Below, piece after piece: positions 17,873-27,237 of a stretch of 64,000 nucleotides of DNA. The translations under genes and the position numbers were made by a program. The notes below the pieces were generated by a model that was not told the DNA's origin, did not search any database, and saw only the letters and a program-made list of their open reading frames with translations. Within the stretch, counting starts at the first letter, position 1. Every line of letters begins with the position of its first letter. The DNA is from Thermosporothrix hazakensis (GTDB lineage: Bacteria > Chloroflexota > Ktedonobacteria > Ktedonobacterales > Ktedonobacteraceae): assembly GCF_003253565.1 (NCBI RefSeq), contig NZ_QKUF01000001.1, positions 329,867 to 393,866 on the forward strand. The letters run 5' to 3'.

Positions 17873-19924
17873 ATGAAGGTATATAGTGCGGAACAAATTC
17901 GCAACGTAGCGTTAATTTCCCACGTTGGAGCCGGAAAAACGTCGGTTATCGATGCAGCGCTGTATGATAGCGGTGCGGTGACTCGTCAGGGCAAAGTCGA
18001 TGACGGCACCTCGATTCCCGACCACGACCCCGAGGAACTCAAGCGCCGGATGTCCTTAAACACGAAGGTGATCCCCGTCGAATGGCATGACCACAAACTC
18101 AACTTCATTGACACCCCCGGTTATATGGACTTTGTCGGCGAAGTCAAAGCAGGCTTGCGCGTCGCAGATGCAGCCCTGGTTGTTGTGACTGCGGAAAAAG
18201 GGGTAGAAGTTGGTACCGAACTGGCATGGCAATATGCGAACGAACGCAAGCTCCCCCGCATGGTCCTTGTGAATAAGCTCGATCGTGAGAATACATCGTT
18301 TGAACGCGCCCTTGAATCGCTTCGAGCCCAATTCGGACATTCAGTGGTTCCGCTGCAAATCCCGCTCGGCGAACAATCCAGCTTCCACGGTGTGGTGGAT
18401 CTGATTTGCAGGAAAGCCTACACCTTTGAAGGCGGCAACGCCGTGCAAGAGGTATCCATCCCCGCCGATTTGCAGGATACCATCAATACCTATCGTGAGC
18501 AGCTCATTGAATCGGCTGTCGAGAACGATGACACCTTGATGGAAAAGTTCCTCGAAGGCGAAGAACTCTCCGATGATGAATTGCTCTCGCTCGTTCGACA
18601 GGGAACCCACGCGGGCCAACTGATCCCCGTACTTTGCGGCTCAGCGACAAAAAATATCGGCATTCAGACGCTGCTTGATGCCCTTATCGATTATCTTCCA
18701 AGCGCGGCAGAGGCCGTTCCAGAGGATGCAAAACGCTTCGGGGACGAGATGTCGGCGCTTGTCTTCAAGACATCAGTGCAGCAGGTTGGCACAATTACAA
18801 CCTTCCGTGTGTATACCGGCAGCCTCAAGCCCGATACGCTCTTCTACAATATTCAGACCCAAACGCCCGAGCGTATTGGACAGATGACCGTTCCGCGTGG
18901 CAGATTACAGGCAGAGCCCACAAACGAGATCCCGGCTGGCGATTTTGGTGCAGTAACCAAACTAACCAACACCCATACAGGCGATACCCTGACCAGCAAT
19001 AAAGCGGTTACAACCCCGCTGGGCCCGATCGACTTCCCGCAGCCCTGCTTCACACTTCGCGTGACACCAAAGAGTCAAAGCGATCTGGATAAGATGGGAC
19101 AGGCTCTTTCTCGTATCGTTGAGGAGGATCGCACACTCCGCGTGGCCCGCGACCCGGAGACGGCAGAGACTCTGATCTCCGGTATGGGCGAGACGCACCT
19201 TCAGATCGCGGTCGAGAACATCAAGCGCAAGTTCGGCGTTGACCTGCAAACCGCAGAGCCACATATCCATTACCGTGAGACGATCCGCAAGAAGGCAAAA
19301 GCCAACGGTCGCCATAAGCGCCAGACAGGCGGTCACGGCCAGTTCGGTGATGTCTGGCTGGAGATTGAGCCACTTCCACGCGATAGCGAACAGACCTTCA
19401 TCTTTGAAGATCGCATCGTGGGCGGTGTTGTGCCGAACCAGTTTATCCCGGGCGTTGAGAAAGGCGTGCGCGAATCGCTCAAGCGCGGCTTTGTGGCAGG
19501 CTATCCGATGGTCTATGTCAAGGTCGCGCTCTATGACGGCAAGTATCACCCGGTTGACTCCTCGATTCAGGCCTTTGAGGTCGCAGCCTCACTCGCCATG
19601 CAAGAGGCGGTCCCCCACGCGAACCCCGTGATCCTTGAGCCGATCATGGATGTGTCCATTGTGGTTCCTGAAAACAATATGGGCGACGTCATGAGCGACA
19701 TCAACACCAAGCGCGGGCGCGTGATGGGCATGGAGCCACTGGAAAACGGGATGCAGAAGATTACCGCTCAAGTGCCACAGGCCGAGATGCTGCGCTATGC
19801 GACCGACCTGCGCTCGATCACTCAGGGCCGAGGCTCCTTCACGATGGAGTTCGCCCATTATGAAGAGGTGCCAGGCAACGTTCAGCAAGCCCTGGTCGCA
19901 GAACATCAGAAGGCTGCCAGCTAG
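17873..19924 (+). CDS. Elongation factor G-like translational GTPase (EF-G2/FusA2 type)
   Basis: 683-aa five-domain EF-G homologue. The P-loop is HVGAGKTS (canonical EF-G AHIDAGKTT), G3 is DTPGYMDF so the catalytic His of DTPGHVDF is Tyr, the switch I RGITI segment is replaced by KRRMSLNT, and G4 is the standard NKLD. Domain IV has GGHGQFGDVWLEIEP and the C-terminal domain V is complete. These changes define the EF-G-like (FusA2) lineage, whose role is poorly defined. It stands alone, away from rpsL, rpsG and tuf. Start at 17873: AGGAGG 11 nt upstream. Followed by a bidirectional terminator. Confidence 0.88.
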   Translation: MKVYSAEQIRNVALISHVGAGKTSVIDAALYDSGAVTRQGKVDDGTSIPDHDPEELKRRMSLNTKVIPVEWHDHKLNFIDTPGYMDFVGEVKAGLRVADAALVVVTAEKGVEVGTELAWQYANERKLPRMVLVNKLDRENTSFERALESLRAQFGHSVVPLQIPLGEQSSFHGVVDLICRKAYTFEGGNAVQEVSIPADLQDTINTYREQLIESAVENDDTLMEKFLEGEELSDDELLSLVRQGTHAGQLIPVLCGSATKNIGIQTLLDALIDYLPSAAEAVPEDAKRFGDEMSALVFKTSVQQVGTITTFRVYTGSLKPDTLFYNIQTQTPERIGQMTVPRGRLQAEPTNEIPAGDFGAVTKLTNTHTGDTLTSNKAVTTPLGPIDFPQPCFTLRVTPKSQSDLDKMGQALSRIVEEDRTLRVARDPETAETLISGMGETHLQIAVENIKRKFGVDLQTAEPHIHYRETIRKKAKANGRHKRQTGGHGQFGDVWLEIEPLPRDSEQTFIFEDRIVGGVVPNQFIPGVEKGVRESLKRGFVAGYPMVYVKVALYDGKYHPVDSSIQAFEVAASLAMQEAVPHANPVILEPIMDVSIVVPENNMGDVMSDINTKRGRVMGMEPLENGMQKITAQVPQAEMLRYATDLRSITQGRGSFTMEFAHYEEVPGNVQQALVAEHQKAAS

Positions 19925-19947
19925 ACATCTGAAACCTCCCAGAAAAG

Positions 19948-19987
19948 AATGCGTCCTCCCCGTTGGGGAGGGCGCATTTCTTGTTTT
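19948..19987. terminator. Bidirectional terminator between EF-G-like gene and MFS gene
   Basis: Stem AATGCG-T-CCTCCCC / GGGGAGG-G-CGCATT with loop GTT, followed by TTCTTGTTTT on plus and CTTTTCT on minus; serves two converging genes. Confidence 0.88.
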
Positions 19988-19994
19988 CGCTGAA

Positions 19995-21212
19995 TTACAT
20001 CTTGCGGCGCAGGCTGTTGACTCCGTAGAGCAGCAACGCCAGCACCAACAGAATACAGGCAATCAGGCAGACACCATTCCACTTCGCAAAGCTCCACCCA
20101 AACGCTCCAAGCGCTGAACCAATCGAGCCACCGACAAAATAGAACACCATATAGACCGTGTTCAATCGATTGCGCGCAGCCGGGTTCAAACTGTAGATTC
20201 GCGCCTGATTCGAGACCTGATTCGCCTGTGAGCCCAGATCCAGCAGGATCACGCCAATAATCAGCCCCCAGAGGAACTGGCCGGTCAGCCAGAAGATCAC
20301 AAACGAGACCAGCACAATACCAAGCGCAAAGCCAACCGTCAGGCGCGGATTATGTCTATCCGCAATCCGGCCCACAAGCGAGGCAGCAAGCGCTCCAACA
20401 ACGCCAACCAGCCCGAAAGTTCCTGCAACATCGCTGCCATAGTGGTATGGCGGCGTCTCCAGGAAGAACGAGAGTGTTGCCCAGAACGCACTAAACGCAC
20501 CAAACACCAGCGCACCGATACAGCTTGCCTCGCGCAACACCGGCTCGGTGCGAAACAGGCCCCAGAGCGATTTAAGCAGTTGCGGGTAGCTCATATTCGC
20601 CTGCGGGTACTCTTCGGGTAGCAGGAAATGCAGCGCTACCGCCAGCAAGATCATCATGGCTGCCGCGATCCAATAGACGACTCGCCAGCCGAGCTGTGCA
20701 CTTATAAAACCGCTGAACGTTCGCGCAAGCAGAATACCAATCAGCAGCCCGGTCATCACCACACCAATCACGCGCCCGCGCTCCTGAGGATGCGCCATTC
20801 CCGCCGCCATCGGGATAATCAATTGTGGCACAATCGTGGTTGCACCAACGGCAAAGCTTGCAAGAGACAAGATCAGAAGCGATGGAGAGATCGCAACGGC
20901 GACCAACGCCAGCGCAACCAGCACCAGCATCAGACAGATCAGCAAACGCCGTCGATAACGATCCCCAAGCGGGATAATAAAGAGCAAGCCAGCGGCGTAA
21001 CCAAACTGTGTCAAGGTCGCCACAAAGCCGATTTGCCCTGCTGTTACCGAGAATGTTCGCCCCATATCAGGCAAAACCGGTTGAATATAGTACAGGTTCG
21101 CGACCGAAACGGCACAGGCAAAAGCCAGCAACCACGCGAGCTTGCGCGGCATCCGTGTTTCTTTTGCCTGTGCGGTCTCAGCCGCCGCTGTCGGGGCTAT
21201 CACATCAGACAT
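19995..21212 (-). CDS. Major facilitator superfamily transporter
   Basis: 405-aa, 12-segment secondary transporter of the drug/metabolite exporter type. The MFS signature between segments 2 and 3 reads GDRYRRRLLI, and the first loop contains LYYIQPVLPDMGRTF. Charge-rich middle loop PEEYPQANMSYPQ separates the halves. The start is the ATG at 21212 because AAGGAGGT is 9-10 nt upstream; the frame extends to 21278 without other support. Substrate is unknown. It shares a terminator with the EF-G-like gene and is not in an operon. Confidence 0.88.
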   Translation of the reverse strand: MSDVIAPTAAAETAQAKETRMPRKLAWLLAFACAVSVANLYYIQPVLPDMGRTFSVTAGQIGFVATLTQFGYAAGLLFIIPLGDRYRRRLLICLMLVLVALALVAVAISPSLLILSLASFAVGATTIVPQLIIPMAAGMAHPQERGRVIGVVMTGLLIGILLARTFSGFISAQLGWRVVYWIAAAMMILLAVALHFLLPEEYPQANMSYPQLLKSLWGLFRTEPVLREASCIGALVFGAFSAFWATLSFFLETPPYHYGSDVAGTFGLVGVVGALAASLVGRIADRHNPRLTVGFALGIVLVSFVIFWLTGQFLWGLIIGVILLDLGSQANQVSNQARIYSLNPAARNRLNTVYMVFYFVGGSIGSALGAFGWSFAKWNGVCLIACILLVLALLLYGVNSLRRKM

Positions 21213-21436
21213 GGAACTATCGACCTCCTTCGATCTATCCCGAATACAACGCCGAAAAGAAAAGAGGAAAAAAGACAAAAAAGAATCAGAACGGCGAGCG
21301 CCGCCTGATTTTCAGTAGACCCCACTACATTTTTGCACCATCTGGCTCCACACTGAGGCAAAGATGATGCAAGCAAACGATGTGATACACGTTATATCAC
21401 CCGACCTCGACAGACGTCAACCGGAAAAAACGTCAG

Positions 21437-22090
21437 CTAATTCAACATGCAACGTTCCTCTGATATTTCTTTCGAGAGTATTTGCCGCATAAAGGGAACC
21501 TCACGCCGCAAGATTTCAATCTCCTCTTGCAGTCGCTGGCGGGTGGATGTCAGCTCCAGCAGGTGTTGCTTGACCTCATTCTGAATCTCAAGGAAGTACG
21601 CAATAAAGTATGAAAGATCCTCGGGCAATTCAGGGAGCGCAACGGTGTTCCCTTCTTCGTTCATGCACTCAAGGACCATATTCAGATAGCGAAGAAAGAG
21701 CGAGTTCGCTTGCGTCATAGGTGGATACAGCATCTCATCCGGCTCTGCGTCGTCATATAACAGCTCAACAACACCTGATAGGTAGGGGGTTGTCCGATGC
21801 AACTCGACGATCCGAAAACGCTGTGTGCCAACCGCCATCAGCGTATAGCGATCATCGGGCAGTCGTTCCAGATTATGAATCACAGCCATCGTGCCTACCG
21901 AAAACGGTTCCTCCTCCAGATAGACACTTTCCGGCTTCGCCAGTACCACCCCGAACGGCATATGATCCCGCTGACAATCCGTAATCAGCGAGCGATAACG
22001 CGCTTCAAAGATATGCAGCGGCAAAGCCGTTCCGGGGAAAAGGACGACATCGAGCGGGAACAGCGGTATCTCAATATCCGACATCGACAT
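21437..22090 (-). CDS. LON peptidase substrate-binding domain protein
   Basis: 217-aa stand-alone homologue of the Lon N-terminal domain, without the AAA or protease parts. The diagnostic opening is IPLFPLDVVLFPGTALPLHIFEARYRSL, followed by FGVVLA and GTMAVIHNLERLPDDRY. The C-terminal third is a helical bundle rich in Glu and Leu, probably a coiled coil. Family role is undefined (proposed substrate delivery or protein-protein contacts). ATG at 22090 has AGGAG 10 nt upstream; 22084 is also possible. Confidence 0.85.
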   Translation of the reverse strand: MSMSDIEIPLFPLDVVLFPGTALPLHIFEARYRSLITDCQRDHMPFGVVLAKPESVYLEEEPFSVGTMAVIHNLERLPDDRYTLMAVGTQRFRIVELHRTTPYLSGVVELLYDDAEPDEMLYPPMTQANSLFLRYLNMVLECMNEEGNTVALPELPEDLSYFIAYFLEIQNEVKQHLLELTSTRQRLQEEIEILRREVPFMRQILSKEISEERCMLN

Positions 22091-22280
22091 CAGGTCAGCG
22101 CTCCTCTCAAGCAAGCCTTATCTCATTCGCCACATGCATCAATCACCGCATCACGAACAGACCCGCGAGTTTGTCGTATTGCTCTATTGACGCGAAACGA
22201 TTCAAAATCCACAGACATTATACCATGTTGTAGAGAGTCGTCTTGCTTGAGCCCCTGCGCCCTCCGCCTGAGCCATGTGC

Positions 22281-23084
22281 TTAGCGCTGTAACCCCCATC
22301 GTTCTCGCAATCGCCGTTCCAGCGTCGCAAACAGCAGCGAATCGATAATCACACCAATAGCGATAATCACCAGCATCACTGCCAACACCTTCGCGGCATC
22401 ATTCAGGTCGCGACCCGCCTGAAGCTGGTTTCCCAGACTCAGCGAGGCGAAAAGCAGTTCACCGGCCATCAACGAGCGCCACGCGAAGCCCCATCCCTGC
22501 TTAAAACCATTCAAAATCGCGGGCATAGCAGCAGGCAGAATCACCTGAGTCGCCAGTGCGATTCCCCGAGCTCCAAGCGTTCGAGCGGCGTTCAGGTAGA
22601 TGGGCGGCGTGTTCTTGATGCCGTTCACCACACCAAGCGTGATCGAGAAGAGCGCACCCATCACGACCACAAAGATGATAGCCTGCTCGCTCAAACCAAA
22701 CCAGAGCACAGCCAGCGGCAACCAACACACGCTTGGCAGCGCCTGTAACCCCATAACCAGCGTCCCAAGAGTCTCTTCAGCGACACGTACCCGCCCGATC
22801 AAGATGCCAAGCAGCACCCCGATCACCATTGAGATCGCGTAGCCAATAAGCATGCGTTGCAGGCTTACCAGGCTTGCCAGCACAAACAGCCCCGACTGAA
22901 GACCGAGAATCAGTGCATTTAACACTTCCAACGGCCCGGGTAGGGCATATTCCGGCCAGATGTGCAGCGACACAATGCCCTGCCAGAACAACACTACAGC
23001 AATATAGAAGACAATCCGTCGCACCCATGTGCCGACCGACAGACGCCGCTCCGCCGGTGCCGCTACCTTAATCGCTTTCGCCAT
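22281..23084 (-). CDS. ssuC: ABC transporter permease, SsuC/TauC type
   Basis: 267-aa inner-membrane permease with about six membrane segments and the BPD_transp_1 EAA-loop sequence NAARTLGARGIALATQVILPAAMPAILNG. Partner of the ATPase and lipoprotein encoded just upstream. Its ATG lies 17 nt inside the ATPase gene, with GTGAGGTGA as ribosome-binding site. Family members import sulfonates, taurine, nitrate or thiamine precursors; linkage to sat and cysC favours a sulfur compound. Confidence 0.85.
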   Translation of the reverse strand: MAKAIKVAAPAERRLSVGTWVRRIVFYIAVVLFWQGIVSLHIWPEYALPGPLEVLNALILGLQSGLFVLASLVSLQRMLIGYAISMVIGVLLGILIGRVRVAEETLGTLVMGLQALPSVCWLPLAVLWFGLSEQAIIFVVVMGALFSITLGVVNGIKNTPPIYLNAARTLGARGIALATQVILPAAMPAILNGFKQGWGFAWRSLMAGELLFASLSLGNQLQAGRDLNDAAKVLAVMLVIIAIGVIIDSLLFATLERRLRERWGLQR

Positions 23085-23907
23085 GCTTCACCTCACCCAT
23101 TGCCTCTTTCAGGACCGCCAGAATCTCGCTGGCCTGTTCCATCAATTGATAGTTCTCAAGGGAGCGCGGACGCGGCAATGTAATGCGGAACTCGCGCACA
23201 ATACGCCCCGGACGCGGCGCGAAGACCAGCACCCGATCACCCAGAGCAACAGCTTCCCGCACGTTATGGGTCACGAAGAGGATCGTCTTGCGCGTCGATG
23301 ACCAGATCTCTTCCAGTTCGGCCTGCAAGCGGTCGCGCGTCAGTGCATCCAGCGCGCCAAAGGGCTCATCCATGAGCAGGATCGCCGGGTTGAGCGCCAG
23401 AGCCCGCGCAATCGCGACACGCTGCCTCATGCCGCCCGAGAGCTGATGCACATAGCTCTTCTCAAATCCATGCAAATGCACCAACTCAAGGAAATGTCGG
23501 GCCTGCTCGGTGCGCTCTTTCGGCGGAACCCCTGCCTGACGCAAGCCAAACTCAACGTTACGCAATACGTCGAGCCAGGGGAACAGGGCCGCATCCTGAA
23601 ACAACAGGACCCGGTCCGTACCCGGGCCCTGAATCAACTTGCCATTTGCCCGGACCTGCCCGCTACTCGGGAGCTCTAACCCCGCGATAATACTGAGAAG
23701 TGTCGATTTACCGCATCCGCTCGGGCCAAGCAGACAGACAAATTCGCCGGGCTTCACATCCAGATCAACCGGCAAAAGCGCCTGAACAGCTCCCGTTCTT
23801 CCATGATAGAGCTTTGATACCCCTTCCACCTGCAATGAGATGCCGCCCGCAGGCTCATGCTTCGATTCGATATCATGTTTCTCTTTGACCAGTTGTCGCT
23901 GAAACAT
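23068..23907 (-). CDS. ssuB: ABC transporter ATP-binding protein, SsuB/TauB type
   Basis: 279-aa ATPase. Walker A GPSGCGKST, Q-loop LFQDAALFPW, signature HQLSGGMRQRVAIARAL, Walker B ILLMDEPFGALD and the switch His in FVTHNVREAVALGD are all intact. AGGAGAG lies 9 nt before the ATG. Third coding step of the sulfur operon after sat and the lipoprotein, and coupled to the permease by overlap. Confidence 0.9.
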   Translation of the reverse strand: MFQRQLVKEKHDIESKHEPAGGISLQVEGVSKLYHGRTGAVQALLPVDLDVKPGEFVCLLGPSGCGKSTLLSIIAGLELPSSGQVRANGKLIQGPGTDRVLLFQDAALFPWLDVLRNVEFGLRQAGVPPKERTEQARHFLELVHLHGFEKSYVHQLSGGMRQRVAIARALALNPAILLMDEPFGALDALTRDRLQAELEEIWSSTRKTILFVTHNVREAVALGDRVLVFAPRPGRIVREFRITLPRPRSLENYQLMEQASEILAVLKEAMGEVKHGESD

Positions 23908-23931
23908 CGCCCATTTCTCTCCTGTGCGCTT

Positions 23932-24987
23932 TTACGCTGCTATCTCTTCCAACCCCTTTGAACGCAGTACGGTGTTTAACTCCTGAAGCTGAAAGATCCC
24001 CTCAAGCTTTGGCTTCTCCTGCCCGAGAAAGCCCAGCGTATACGCCCGCTCCGCAGACTGCACGATCGTCTGCGCCAGTGGATCATAGGTTACATCAAGG
24101 CGTGCATAGGCAGGATCAAGGATCTGCGCCGGGAATGGCTTTCCGGTAACACGCTTGATCTCCTCATTGACAAGCCGTTTCGCCAGGGAAGGATCTTTCT
24201 GTATCGCGAGCACGGTTTCAACATGCGCCTGTAAAAATTGCCGGACCAGGTCGGGATGCTTCGTCAGGAACTGCTTGCGTACAACAACAATGGTGGTCGC
24301 GAACTTGCCGCCCGGCCAGAGCTGACGTTCATCCACAAGAATACGCCCTTTCCCCTCAACGATCAGGCGACTGGCCCAGGGTTCAGGAACCCACGCGCCA
24401 TCAAGTTCCCCTCGCTTGAACAACGACAGGATATTCGGGTTCTCGGTCGGGACAACCTGCACATTTCCACCTTTATCGGTGGTTTGCAGACCATTCTGTT
24501 GCAGGTAATAGCGTAGCGCCACGTCCTGCGTACCGCCAACCTGAGGAGAGGCAATCTTTTTATTCGCCAGATCTTTCGCCGTCTGAATATGCGCATCTGG
24601 ACGAACAACCAGCAACGCCCCACCGCTGGAAGCTCCGGCAATAATTGCCAGCGCATCGCCATGACTCTTGATATACCCGTTAACCGCGGGATTCGGTCCC
24701 ACATAGCCAATATCAATATCACCCGCAAATAAGGCCTCAATCAAAGATGGACCAGCATTAAACGCTGTCGTCTTCAGTTTCAGCTTCTCCCCGATAGCCT
24801 TTTGATACGAGCCCTGAGCGATTCCCACGATCGCAACCGCATGCGTGAGGTTCGGGAAATAGCCCAGGCGCACTTCAGAGGGATTGTCACCGCTGGCCGC
24901 GGTTTGCCCTCCACAGCCAGCGATAACAACCAACATCAAGGGAAGAAAGGAGCTGAGAAACATGAATCTTTTCTGTCTTTTGTACAC
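23932..24987 (-). CDS. ssuA: Sulfonate-type ABC substrate-binding lipoprotein
   Basis: 351-aa periplasmic-binding-protein-like lipoprotein of the SsuA/TauA/NMT1 class. Signal peptide ends in lipobox VIAGC. The mature part starts with VRLGYFPNLTHAVAIVGIAQG and contains the ligand-pocket region GPSLIEALFAGDIDIGYVGPNPA and the KDLANKKIASPQVGGTQDVALRYYL segment typical of sulfonate or nitrate binders. GTG start with GAGGT 6 nt upstream. It stands between sat and the ATPase gene, so the transporter is probably made together with sulfate-activating enzymes. Confidence 0.85.
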   Translation of the reverse strand: MYKRQKRFMFLSSFLPLMLVVIAGCGGQTAASGDNPSEVRLGYFPNLTHAVAIVGIAQGSYQKAIGEKLKLKTTAFNAGPSLIEALFAGDIDIGYVGPNPAVNGYIKSHGDALAIIAGASSGGALLVVRPDAHIQTAKDLANKKIASPQVGGTQDVALRYYLQQNGLQTTDKGGNVQVVPTENPNILSLFKRGELDGAWVPEPWASRLIVEGKGRILVDERQLWPGGKFATTIVVVRKQFLTKHPDLVRQFLQAHVETVLAIQKDPSLAKRLVNEEIKRVTGKPFPAQILDPAYARLDVTYDPLAQTIVQSAERAYTLGFLGQEKPKLEGIFQLQELNTVLRSKGLEEIAA

Positions 24988-25010
24988 AGCTCTACCTCTT
25001 CTCTCACCGG

Positions 25011-26177
25011 TCAGGCGACATATTCGCGCATTGCTTCAATCAGAATGCGAGCCACTTCAGGACGTGAGAATTCACGTGGAGGCATCTGCCCATCACGCAA
25101 CAGCTGGCGAACCTTCGTTCCACTCAAGATCACATGCTGTTCCGCCGAATGCGGGCAAGTCTTCGCCGAGGCCATCCCCTCGCAGGCCCGGCAATAGAAG
25201 GTATGGTCAAAGAAGAGAGGCGTTATACCAAGCGCATTCGCGTCAAACTCGCTAAAAATACGCTGTGCATCATAGGTTCCGTAGTAGTTGCCGACGCCCG
25301 CATGATCGCGCCCCACGATAAAGTGCGAGCAGCCATAATTCTTGCGCAGCAGCGCGTGGAAGATCGCCTCACGAGGTCCAGCATAACGCATTGCAGCGGG
25401 CAGCACCCCCAGAATCACCCGATCAGCGGGGTAATAGTGTTCCAGCAGGACCTCATAGCAGCGCATTCTCACCGTTGCCGGGATATCGTCGCTCTTGGTC
25501 TCGCCGACCAGTGGATGCAGGAAGAGCCCATCAACCGTCTCTAAGGCGCATTTCTGGATATACTCATGTGCTCGATGCACCGGATTACGTGTCTGAAAGC
25601 CAACCACGCGCCGCCAGCCTCGTTCTGCGAAAAGCTGCCGACTCTGTTCAGGGGTAAAGCGATAGTGGGAAAACTGCTGTTGTTGCAGCGCCACGACCTT
25701 TACCGGTCCACCAAGCAGCACATCACCCTGCTGATAGAGCGCCCGAACGCCTGGATGCGCTTCCTCATCGGTGCGATAGACCTTCAAGGCCTCGTGCTTT
25801 TTGTTGTACGGATACTTCTCGTGCAGGGTCAGGACCGCCTGAAGCGTTCCAGCCGCATCGACCAGCGCGACCTCACTCCCCTCATGCAAGGCCGTTGCCT
25901 CTTCTACAGACACCGACAGTGTGATCGGAATCGACCAGGGAAGCCCGTTGGGTAAATGGAGCTCATTGACGACGCTCAGATACTCGTCACGAGTCAGAAA
26001 GCCGGTCAGCGGACTATAGGCCCCATTGGCCAGCAATTCCAGATCGGCAAGCTGTCGTGCACCGACGACAAGCCGAGGTAACGATGCAGCCCGTTCCAGC
26101 AAGGCGGCTCGCTCATCCTCTGCAGCCAGATTGCGAACCAGGGTTCCCCCATGTGGAGCAATCAAGTGTTCTGCCAT
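25011..26177 (-). CDS. sat: Sulfate adenylyltransferase (ATP sulfurylase)
   Basis: Forms adenosine 5'-phosphosulfate from ATP and sulfate. 388 aa, single-chain Sat type rather than CysDN. An N-terminal PUA-like domain precedes the catalytic domain with the motif [13 protein letters not shown] and [18 protein letters not shown] zinc-ribbon, [16 protein letters not shown], is seen near residues 300-315 as in thermophile and chemolithotroph enzymes. GGGGAAAGGGG is just upstream of the ATG. It follows cysC by 17 nt. Confidence 0.95.
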   Translation of the reverse strand: MAEHLIAPHGGTLVRNLAAEDERAALLERAASLPRLVVGARQLADLELLANGAYSPLTGFLTRDEYLSVVNELHLPNGLPWSIPITLSVSVEEATALHEGSEVALVDAAGTLQAVLTLHEKYPYNKKHEALKVYRTDEEAHPGVRALYQQGDVLLGGPVKVVALQQQQFSHYRFTPEQSRQLFAERGWRRVVGFQTRNPVHRAHEYIQKCALETVDGLFLHPLVGETKSDDIPATVRMRCYEVLLEHYYPADRVILGVLPAAMRYAGPREAIFHALLRKNYGCSHFIVGRDHAGVGNYYGTYDAQRIFSEFDANALGITPLFFDHTFYCRACEGMASAKTCPHSAEQHVILSGTKVRQLLRDGQMPPREFSRPEVARILIEAMREYVA

Positions 26178-26194
26178 ATTCCCCTTTCCCCTCT

Positions 26195-26764
26195 CTATGC
26201 AGATTGTGCAGCGACCCCGGCGGCCACCTCTTCTGGCACAAGATACCCGAGCTCAACCAGGCGAGCAAAGATACGCGCAACACTTTCTTCCAGCGTCTCT
26301 TTATCTGTCTCAACGATCAATTCGGGATTTTCGGGAGGCTCATAGGGATCATCGACTCCGGTGAAGTGGCGAATCTTGCCCTCATCCACCAGCTTATAGA
26401 GCCCCTTGACATCACGTTCCCGGCAGACATCGAGCGGGCACTTCACATATACCTCCACAAACTCGCCAATCTGCTCACGGGCCCACGCTCGGGCCTCGCG
26501 ATAGGGAGAAATAGCAGCCGAAATCGCGATCACTCCATTGCGCGAGAGCAAGTCACACACAAAGGCAATGCGTTTGATATTGGTATCGCGATCCTCACGG
26601 CTGAAGCCCAGGCCCTTACTCAAATGGGTGCGCACCACATCGCCATCAAGGATCTCAACCTTGCGCTCCAACGTACGAAGGCGCCTGGCAACCGCTTCCG
26701 CCAGCGTGCTTTTTCCGGCACCCGAGAGCCCTGTAAACCAGAGAGTAAAACCTTTCTGAGACAT
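26195..26764 (-). CDS. cysC: Adenylylsulfate kinase
   Basis: Phosphorylates APS to PAPS. P-loop GLSGAGKST, the APS-binding segment [28 protein letters not shown] and the AISPYREAR motif are intact. 189 aa from the ATG at 26764, which has AAAGGAG 11 nt upstream; the GTG at 26773 is too close to that site. First gene of a five-gene unit cysC-sat-ssuA-ssuB-ssuC. No PAPS/APS reductase or sulfite reductase is nearby, so the PAPS may serve either assimilation elsewhere or sulfotransfer. Confidence 0.95.
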   Translation of the reverse strand: MSQKGFTLWFTGLSGAGKSTLAEAVARRLRTLERKVEILDGDVVRTHLSKGLGFSREDRDTNIKRIAFVCDLLSRNGVIAISAAISPYREARAWAREQIGEFVEVYVKCPLDVCRERDVKGLYKLVDEGKIRHFTGVDDPYEPPENPELIVETDKETLEESVARIFARLVELGYLVPEEVAAGVAAQSA

Positions 26765-26773
26765 CTGCTTCAC

Positions 26774-27176
26774 AACTCCTTTGACCTTTGGTATCGGTAC
26801 CTACACCGATGGCTTCTCCCCATATACTGTAATCAGCAGGATCGATCATCAGTATCTATTTACGTGCTTGCAAGAACAGCCGTTGTTCCGCCTTGGTCAG
26901 CACCCCATTGTTGACTTAGTTTATCAACTTACACAACTTTCTGACCTAATGAGAATATACAGTACGCCTGAGGATATTGTCAACCTTTTTTCTGCCTTCG
27001 TGGTAAACTCCTGCAAATGCACACCGCTGATGCAGCCAATATACCCGAAAGAACGGAGCCGAAAGAGAAGGGGCATGATTCGAGGAACGAATGAAGAGCA
27101 AGCTGCTGAGGGATATTACCGTCAGAGGAGCAAAAGACCAGAAGCAAGCGTGTTTAGACGAGGAAGAGAACGGCTA
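26774..27176. promoter_or_regulatory. Upstream region of the sulfur operon with a dyad operator candidate
   Basis: About 400 nt without a supported gene. On either strand, GTTGA (26910-26914) and TCAAC (26924-26928) form an inverted repeat with a 9-nt AT-rich spacer about 150 nt before cysC. A -10/-35 pair was not confidently placed. No SAM riboswitch or T-box was recognised. Confidence 0.3.
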
Positions 27177-27212
27177 GAAAGGGCCGCGCCTGCCTGAAAC
27201 GCCAGCCCTTTC
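27177..27212 (-). terminator. Terminator-like hairpin after the GatB/YqeY gene
   Basis: Stem GAAAGGGC/GCCCTTTC with inner GCG/CGC pairing, 26 nt past the stop codon on the minus strand; only a short T-run. Confidence 0.6.
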
Positions 27213-27237
27213 CGGATTTGTGCCTTTTGAAACGGTT

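Noticed and set aside
26774..26930. SAM riboswitch (S-box) upstream of cysC
   Set aside because: No S-box core; only a short dyad was found.
26781..27197. 138-aa plus-strand frame before the GatB/YqeY gene
   Set aside because: Low-quality composition, no ribosome site, lies in the promoter region of the sulfur operon.
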